Under the pieces are notes generated by a model. That model saw only the letters and a list, made by a program, of their open reading frames with translations. It was not told where the DNA came from and did not search any database. A stretch of 64,000 nt of DNA from a bacterium HR29 (GTDB taxonomy: Bacteria > Chloroflexota > Dehalococcoidia > Tepidiformales > Tepidiformaceae). The DNA lies in NCBI GenBank assembly GCA_002898215.1, contig BEIF01000001.1, positions 1,493,146 through 1,557,145 on the forward strand, given 5' to 3'. Each line of letters starts with the position of its first letter. The stretch's first letter is position 1. Shown piece by piece: positions 59,304 to 64,000 of this stretch. Made by a program: the position numbers and the translations under genes.

Positions 59304-59723
59304 TCAGATGGTGAGCTCGTCGCGCGCGACGATGCGCGTCGGGACCGGCAGCTTGTGGGCGGCGCGGCGGAGCGCCTCGCGGGCGATGGGCTCGGCGACG
59401 CCAGCCACTTCGAAGAGAATCCGGTTCGGCTTGACGACGGCCACCCAGCGGTCGGGCGCGCCCTTCCCCGAGCCCATGCGCGTTTCGGCCGGCTTCGCCG
59501 TCGCGACCTTGTCGGGGAAGATCCGAATCCAGATTTTACCACCGCGCTTCATGTAGTTGGTCATGGTGCGCCGGGCGGCCTCGATTTGGCGGGCATCGAC
59601 CCAGGCGGCCCCTTCGGCTTGCAGGGCGTACTCGCCGAAAACGATGGTGTTACCGGCCGTGGCCTCGCCGGTGAGGCGGCCGCGGTGGTGCTTCCGATGC
59701 TTCACACGCCTCGGCTGCAGCAT
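59304..59723 (-). CDS. rplP: Ribosomal protein uL16
   Basis: Protein of 139 residues that organises the A-site tRNA region: [100 protein letters not shown]. Standard length. It lies 7 bases after rpsC. Confidence 0.97.
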   Translation of the reverse strand: MLQPRRVKHRKHHRGRLTGEATAGNTIVFGEYALQAEGAAWVDARQIEAARRTMTNYMKRGGKIWIRIFPDKVATAKPAETRMGSGKGAPDRWVAVVKPNRILFEVAGVAEPIAREALRRAAHKLPVPTRIVARDELTI

Positions 59724-59730
59724 CGCGTTC

Positions 59731-60504
59731 TCACTCCTCGCCGCCGCCCGACTGGCGGGCTACGGCTTCTTGTTCTTCGACGGAGATGGCGACATGAACG
59801 GGCCCGCCGGGCTGGGCAGCCGGCGTAGGTTCGGCCGCGGCAGCCTCCTCCTCTTCGGGCACCTCGTACTCGCGTTCGGCCGGCAGGACATCGCCCTTAT
59901 AGATCCACACCTTCACGCCGATGATGCCGTAGGTCGTGAGGGCTTCGGCAAAGCCGTAATCGATGTCGGCGCGAAGGGTGTTGCGGGGCACCCGGCCGGC
60001 AGCTTCCGTTTCGCGACGGGACATCTCCGCGCCGCCGAGCCGGCCGGCGATGGTGATACGAACGCCCTTGGCGCCCCGCTGCATCGTGCGCTGAACGGCC
60101 TGCTTGATAGCCCGCCGGAAGGCAACGCGCCGCTCGATCTGGTCGGCAACGGAGCGGGCCACGAGGTAGGCATCCAGCTCGGGGACGCGGATCTCGTTGA
60201 TGTTGACGCGCACCCGCCCGCCGGTCATCTGCTCCAGGGCTGTGCGCAGCTCCTCCACACGCCCGCCCCCGCGGCCGATGACGATCCCCGGCTTGGCCGT
60301 GTGGATGGTGACGGTCACCAGGTTGGCGTTCCGGTCGATCTCCACGCGGCTGATGCCGGCATCCGGCAGCTGCTCAAGGATGAAACGCCGGATGCGCAGG
60401 TCCTCGTGGAGCTTCTGGGTGTAGTCGCGGTCGGCGAACCACTTCGAGTCCCAGTCGTAGAGGATGCCGAGGCGCAGGCCGTGTGGATGGACTTTCTGAC
60501 CCAC
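59731..60504 (-). CDS. rpsC: Ribosomal protein uS3 with C-terminal tail
   Basis: mRNA-entry protein of 257 residues. GTG 60504 starts the canonical [20 protein letters not shown]. The KH domain carries [20 protein letters not shown]; the C-terminal domain has [33 protein letters not shown] and [18 protein letters not shown]. About 40 residues of acidic, Ala/Pro-rich sequence follow ([18 protein letters not shown] and on). Confidence 0.97.
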   Translation of the reverse strand: MGQKVHPHGLRLGILYDWDSKWFADRDYTQKLHEDLRIRRFILEQLPDAGISRVEIDRNANLVTVTIHTAKPGIVIGRGGGRVEELRTALEQMTGGRVRVNINEIRVPELDAYLVARSVADQIERRVAFRRAIKQAVQRTMQRGAKGVRITIAGRLGGAEMSRRETEAAGRVPRNTLRADIDYGFAEALTTYGIIGVKVWIYKGDVLPAEREYEVPEEEEAAAAEPTPAAQPGGPVHVAISVEEQEAVARQSGGGEE

Positions 60505-60507
60505 TGG

Positions 60508-60846
60508 CTACCCCTCCCGCCGGTCGAGAACGATCGTGATGTGGCTTGAGCGCTTGATGATGGGGCTCACACGCCCACGGGAGCGCGCCTTGTACCGCCT
60601 GAGACGGCGGCCGTCGTCGGCCACGGCACGCTTGATGACGAGCTCGTCGACATCGAGGTTGAAGTTGTTCTCGGCGTTGGCGGCCGCCGAAAGGACGACC
60701 TTCGAGACGGTGCGCGCGTGCGGCGACGGCGCGTAGCGCAGCAGGGCGAGCGCCTGGTCGACGCTGAGGCCCGGGAGGCGCTCGAGGATGAGGCGCACCT
60801 TCCGCGGCGAAACGGGAACGTTGCGGGCGACAGCGCGAACTTCCAT
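60508..60846 (-). CDS. rplV: Ribosomal protein uL22
   Basis: Tunnel protein of 112 residues: VRAVARNVPVSPRKVRLILE, RLPGLSVDQALALLRYAPSP, SAAANAENNFNLDVDELVIK, ADDGRRLRRYKARSRGRVSP, IIKRSSHITIVLD. The macrolide-loop Arg-rich segment is conserved. It lies 2 bases after rpsS. Confidence 0.97.
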   Translation of the reverse strand: MEVRAVARNVPVSPRKVRLILERLPGLSVDQALALLRYAPSPHARTVSKVVLSAAANAENNFNLDVDELVIKRAVADDGRRLRRYKARSRGRVSPIIKRSSHITIVLDRREG

Positions 60847-60848
60847 GG

Positions 60849-61136
60849 CTAACGCCTCACCTTGCTCTGTCGGTCACTCTTGGAGACGTGACCGCGGAAC
60901 GTCCGCGTCGGGGCGAACTCCCCCAGACGATGGCCGACCATCTGCTCGGTGATGAACACGGGCACGTGCCGCCGGCCGTCGTGGACGGCAATGGTGAGAC
61001 CGACCATTTCCGGCACGATCATGGAGGCTCGCGACCACGTCTTGATAACGGTGCGCTGTCCGCTGGCGCGGACGGCCAGCACCTTCTTCCACAGCTTCGG
61101 GTGGACGAACGGCCCCTTCTTCGTCGAGCGCGACAT
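60849..61136 (-). CDS. rpsS: Ribosomal protein uS19
   Basis: Head protein of 95 residues: [71 protein letters not shown]. Standard length and motifs. It lies 8 bases after rplB. Confidence 0.97.
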   Translation of the reverse strand: MSRSTKKGPFVHPKLWKKVLAVRASGQRTVIKTWSRASMIVPEMVGLTIAVHDGRRHVPVFITEQMVGHRLGEFAPTRTFRGHVSKSDRQSKVRR

Positions 61137-61144
61137 CGCCCCGC

Positions 61145-61972
61145 TTACCTCCTGCGCCGCACGATGAACTTATCGGTGCGTTTGTTGTTGCGCGTCCGAT
61201 AGCCGAGGGTGGGCTTCCCCCAGGGCGTCTTCGGGCCGGGCATGCCGATGGGAGCCTTCCCTTCGCCGCCCCCGTGGGGATGGTCGCGCGGGGTCATCGC
61301 CGAACCGCGCACCTCGGGCCGGCGCCCCAGGTGGCGCTTCCGGCCTGCCTTCCCCAGCTTCACGAGCGAGTGCTCGACGTTCCCCACCTGACCGACCGTA
61401 GCCATGCAGCGGATGTGCACCCGGCGCACCTCTCCGCTCGGCAGACGAACGAGCGCGTAATCGCCCTCCTTCGCCATCAGCTGGGCGGCGGCGCCGGCGC
61501 TGCGGACCAGTTGCCCGCCCTTCCCCGGGTAGAGCTCGATGTTGTGGATGGTCGTGCCAGTGGGGATGTTGGCCAAGGGCAGCGCGTTCCCCACCTTCAC
61601 CTCGGCATCGGGGCCGCTCATCACCGTATCGCCAACCTGCAGCCCAAGCGGCCAAAGGATGTACCGCTTCTCGCCGTCGGCGTAGTGAAGGAGGGCGATG
61701 CGCGCCGTCCGGTTGGGGTCATATTCGATTGCCGCGACTTTCGCAGGAACGCCGAACTTATCCCGCTTCCAATCGATGATGCGGTACAGCCGCTTGTGCC
61801 CGCCGCCCCGGTGGCGCACGGTGATGCGACCTTGGTTGTTCCGGCCCGCATGCTTGCGGCCGAGGGAGACCACCAGCGAACGCTCGGGCCGCTCCTTGGT
61901 GATCTCTTCGAAGGTGTAGCCGCTGGCGTTCCGACGACCGGGTGAAGTGGGCTTGTACGTCTTGATCGGCAT
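61145..61972 (-). CDS. rplB: Ribosomal protein uL2
   Basis: Core peptidyl-transferase protein of 275 residues: [91 protein letters not shown], and the catalytic-region [20 protein letters not shown] with its conserved His. Standard length. Lies 3 bases after rplW. Confidence 0.97.
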   Translation of the reverse strand: MPIKTYKPTSPGRRNASGYTFEEITKERPERSLVVSLGRKHAGRNNQGRITVRHRGGGHKRLYRIIDWKRDKFGVPAKVAAIEYDPNRTARIALLHYADGEKRYILWPLGLQVGDTVMSGPDAEVKVGNALPLANIPTGTTIHNIELYPGKGGQLVRSAGAAAQLMAKEGDYALVRLPSGEVRRVHIRCMATVGQVGNVEHSLVKLGKAGRKRHLGRRPEVRGSAMTPRDHPHGGGEGKAPIGMPGPKTPWGKPTLGYRTRNNKRTDKFIVRRRR

Positions 61973-61975
61973 CGG

Positions 61976-62269
61976 CTACACCCCCTCGAAGAGCTCGATC
62001 TTGTCGCCCGGCTGGAGGGTGACGATGGCCTTCTTCCAATCGGGCTGGCGGGTAACGCGGCGTCCGAAGCGCCGGGCCTTGCCGCGGACGTTCATGGTGT
62101 TCACAGCTTTCACGCGGACGCCGAAGGCGATTTCGACCGCTTCCTTGATCTGCGCCTTGTTGGCCCTGGGGTCGACCTCGAAGACGTACTTGTTCTGCGC
62201 GGCCAGGGCCGTGCTCTTCTCGGTGATGATGGGGCGCCGAAGGACGGAGTACGGATGGATATCCGCCAT
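61976..62269 (-). CDS. rplW: Ribosomal protein uL23
   Basis: Tunnel-exit protein of 97 residues, docking site for trigger factor and SRP: YSVLRRPIITEKSTALAAQN, KYVFEVDPRANKAQIKEAVE, IAFGVRVKAVNTMNVRGKAR. Start overlaps the rplD stop. Confidence 0.97.
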   Translation of the reverse strand: MADIHPYSVLRRPIITEKSTALAAQNKYVFEVDPRANKAQIKEAVEIAFGVRVKAVNTMNVRGKARRFGRRVTRQPDWKKAIVTLQPGDKIELFEGV

Positions 62270-62937
62270 CAGGCCACCTCCGCCGTACGGTTCCCCCGCC
62301 GCGGCTTCAGGTTCGCGCCGCCCCAGAGCGCTTCGGCCTTCCGGACGGCGTCTTCGGTCATCAGCACGCGGTGGGCGTTCACCAGATCGACGACGTTGAG
62401 ATAGGCGGCGGGCATCGCCTTCACGAAGGGGATGTTCCGCGCCGCCTGGTGAAGCACCGGCTCGTGTTCACCGGTCACGAGGAGCGCGGTGCGCGAGATG
62501 CCCAGCCCTTCGAGGAGCTCCGCCACCAGCTTCGTCTTCGGTTCGGGGGGAACGAGGGCTTCGACGACGAGGATTTCCCCCGCCGCGGCATGCGCGCTGA
62601 GAGCGGAACGGATGGCGAGGCGTCGCATCTGCTTCGGAAGCCGCTGGGAGAAGTCGCGCGGCTTCGGCCCGTGAGCGATGCCCCCGCCGACATGATGCGG
62701 TGCCCGGATGGAGCCCTGACGGGAGCGCCCGAGGCCCTTCTGCCGACGAATCTTCCGGGTGGAGCCACGCACTTCGCCGCGCCGGAGGGTATGACCCCCG
62801 CCGGCCCGACGGTTCGCCATCTGGGCCACGTACGCCTGGTGGAGGACCCACCGGTTCGGCTCGATGCCGAACACCTCGTCAGCCGCCTCGATCTCGCGGA
62901 CCACGTTCCCCTGGGCGTCGACCACTGGCAGCTTCAT
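62269..62937 (-). CDS. rplD: Ribosomal protein uL4
   Basis: Tunnel-constriction protein of 222 residues, in many bacteria the autogenous regulator of the S10 operon: [80 protein letters not shown], then [23 protein letters not shown] overlaps the rplC stop. Confidence 0.97.
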   Translation of the reverse strand: MKLPVVDAQGNVVREIEAADEVFGIEPNRWVLHQAYVAQMANRRAGGGHTLRRGEVRGSTRKIRRQKGLGRSRQGSIRAPHHVGGGIAHGPKPRDFSQRLPKQMRRLAIRSALSAHAAAGEILVVEALVPPEPKTKLVAELLEGLGISRTALLVTGEHEPVLHQAARNIPFVKAMPAAYLNVVDLVNAHRVLMTEDAVRKAEALWGGANLKPRRGNRTAEVA

Positions 62938-63566
62938 TTCGACACCTTCCTCGCGTGGCGGATGCGCACCAGGCCGCCCTTGGGACCGGGGACGGAGCCG
63001 GCCACGAAGATGACGCCCCGCTCGTCGTTGCGGGCGACGACTTCGAGGTTGCGGACGGTGCTGCGAACCGCGCCCATGTGTCCCGCCATGCGGGTGCCTT
63101 TCAGCACCCGGCCGGGGGTCGTGCCGGAGCCGATGGAGCCCGGCGCGCGGTGACGGTCGGACTGCCCGTGCGTCTTCGGGCCGCCGCTGAACCCGTGGCG
63201 CTTCACACCGCCCTGGAAGCCCCGCCCCTTGGAGATGCCGGTGACGTCCACCCGCTCGCCCACCTGGAAGATCTCCACGCCGATGCGGTCGCCCAGCTTG
63301 AAGGCCGAGGGGTCGCCGCGGAATTCGGCGAGGTGGCGGAGCTTGAGGCCGCCAGCAGCGCGCAGATGGCCGGCCTCCGGGCGGTTGAGGCGCTTCGCCT
63401 CGCCGAACCCGACTTGGATGGCCGTGTAACCGTCGGTGTCGGGCGTCTTAATCTGCGTGACGTAGCAGGGCCCCACCTCGATGGCGGTGACGCCACGCAT
63501 GCGGCCTTCGCCATCGAAGATGGAGAGCATTCCGAGCTTCCGGCCAAGCAGTCCTTCGATACTCAT
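62934..63566 (-). CDS. rplC: Ribosomal protein uL3
   Basis: Assembly-initiator protein of 210 residues near the peptidyl-transferase centre: [80 protein letters not shown], then [20 protein letters not shown]. Standard. Lies 2 bases after rpsJ and overlaps rplD. Confidence 0.97.
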   Translation of the reverse strand: MSIEGLLGRKLGMLSIFDGEGRMRGVTAIEVGPCYVTQIKTPDTDGYTAIQVGFGEAKRLNRPEAGHLRAAGGLKLRHLAEFRGDPSAFKLGDRIGVEIFQVGERVDVTGISKGRGFQGGVKRHGFSGGPKTHGQSDRHRAPGSIGSGTTPGRVLKGTRMAGHMGAVRSTVRNLEVVARNDERGVIFVAGSVPGPKGGLVRIRHARKVSK

Positions 63567-63568
63567 GG

Positions 63569-63877
63569 CTACAGCTTGATTTCGATGTCGACGCCGCTCG
63601 GCAGCTGGAGGCGCATGAGCGTGTCGACGGTCTTCGATGTCGGGTCGATGATGTCGATGAGCCGCTTATGGGTGCGGATCTCGAAGTGTTCGCGCGAATC
63701 CTTGTAGACGTGCGGGCTGCGGATGACGCAGAACCGCTCGATGGTGGTGGGCAGAGGGACGGGGCCAGCGACCGCGGCGCCCGTGCGTTCGGCCGCCTCG
63801 ACGATCTGCCGGGCCGATTGGTCGAGGAGCCGGTGATCGTAGGCTTTCAGCTTGATGCGAATCTGCTGGCGTGCCAT
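63569..63877 (-). CDS. rpsJ: Ribosomal protein uS10
   Basis: Head protein of 102 residues that also acts as NusE in antitermination: [100 protein letters not shown]. Lies 30 bases after tuf, the usual str-S10 junction. Confidence 0.97.
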   Translation of the reverse strand: MARQQIRIKLKAYDHRLLDQSARQIVEAAERTGAAVAGPVPLPTTIERFCVIRSPHVYKDSREHFEIRTHKRLIDIIDPTSKTVDTLMRLQLPSGVDIEIKL

Positions 63878-63907
63878 CTCTCTCCCTCCCGCGGGTGAGG
63901 CGCTGCG

Positions 63908-64000
63908 CTATTTCAGGATCTTGGTGACGACGCCGGCGCCCACGGTGCGGCCCCCCTCGCGGATGGCGAACCGCTGCCCCTCCTCGCAGGCCACCGGCTG
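63908..64000 (-). CDS. tuf: Elongation factor Tu, C-terminal end only
   Basis: The last 30 codons of a gene that enters from beyond the right edge. The translated end reads [30 protein letters not shown], the invariant EF-Tu C-terminus ([18 protein letters not shown]). Its place directly upstream of rpsJ is canonical. Partial only because of the window. Confidence 0.95.
   Translation of the reverse strand, partial: QPVACEEGQRFAIREGGRTVGAGVVTKILK

Overview
The window is GC-rich, tightly packed chromosomal DNA from a bacterium that is probably a thermophilic, monoderm-like Chloroflexota (inference). Pointers are a sortase beside flagellar genes, Tat and lipoprotein signals, an A2-type haem-copper oxidase, a clade II-like nitrous oxide reductase cluster, a full menaquinone set and a Pro/Thr-linked C-terminal domain of a kind I associate with Chloroflexota. 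Genus cannot be read from the sequence. No rRNA, tRNA, CRISPR array or insertion sequence was recognised, and no gene-free stretch exceeds 300 bases.

Region 1 (1-7.2 kb, + strand) is a flagellar filament cluster: two almost identical tandem flagellins (the first cut by the window edge), a FlaG-like protein, an enlarged FliD cap, FliS, a FliT-like protein, a class-uncertain sortase and the anti-sigma factor FlgM. Region 2 (7.2-23.9 kb) is mixed metabolism and regulation: two response regulators (one lacking the phospho-acceptor Asp), a Tat-lipoprotein solute-binding protein, pterin carbinolamine dehydratase, a four-cluster ferredoxin, an RpiB-type isomerase, an alpha/beta hydrolase, an MFS transporter, a phosphotriesterase-like hydrolase, a fused double CoA-transferase, alanine dehydrogenase, a secreted matrixin-like protease, an agmatinase-type ureohydrolase, an ECF sigma factor with a membrane partner, and a DUF302 pair.

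Region 3 (24-44.2 kb, - strand) is a respiratory block. A cytochrome c oxidase operon (coxB-coxA-coxD-coxC plus a membrane cupredoxin-like protein) is followed on the map by a nitrous oxide reductase operon (cupredoxin-nosZ-nosL-nosD-nosF-nosY) in which NosD carries an extra N-terminal membrane domain. Next come a second membrane cupredoxin and a translationally coupled menaquinone operon (tetR-menF-menD-menH-menB-menC-menE). Together these encode quinone synthesis, copper electron carriers and two terminal reductases. A CRP/FNR-like palindrome lies upstream of the nos operon and a TetR-type palindrome upstream of the men operon.

Region 4 (44.3-46.2 kb) is a lone aldehyde:ferredoxin oxidoreductase. 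Region 5 (46.3-64 kb, - strand) is the merged tuf-S10-spc-alpha ribosomal superoperon in canonical order, from the end of tuf through rpoA-rplQ-truA-rplM-rpsI, ending at a strong hairpin. Several ribosomal proteins and RpoA have unusually long, low-complexity C-terminal tails.
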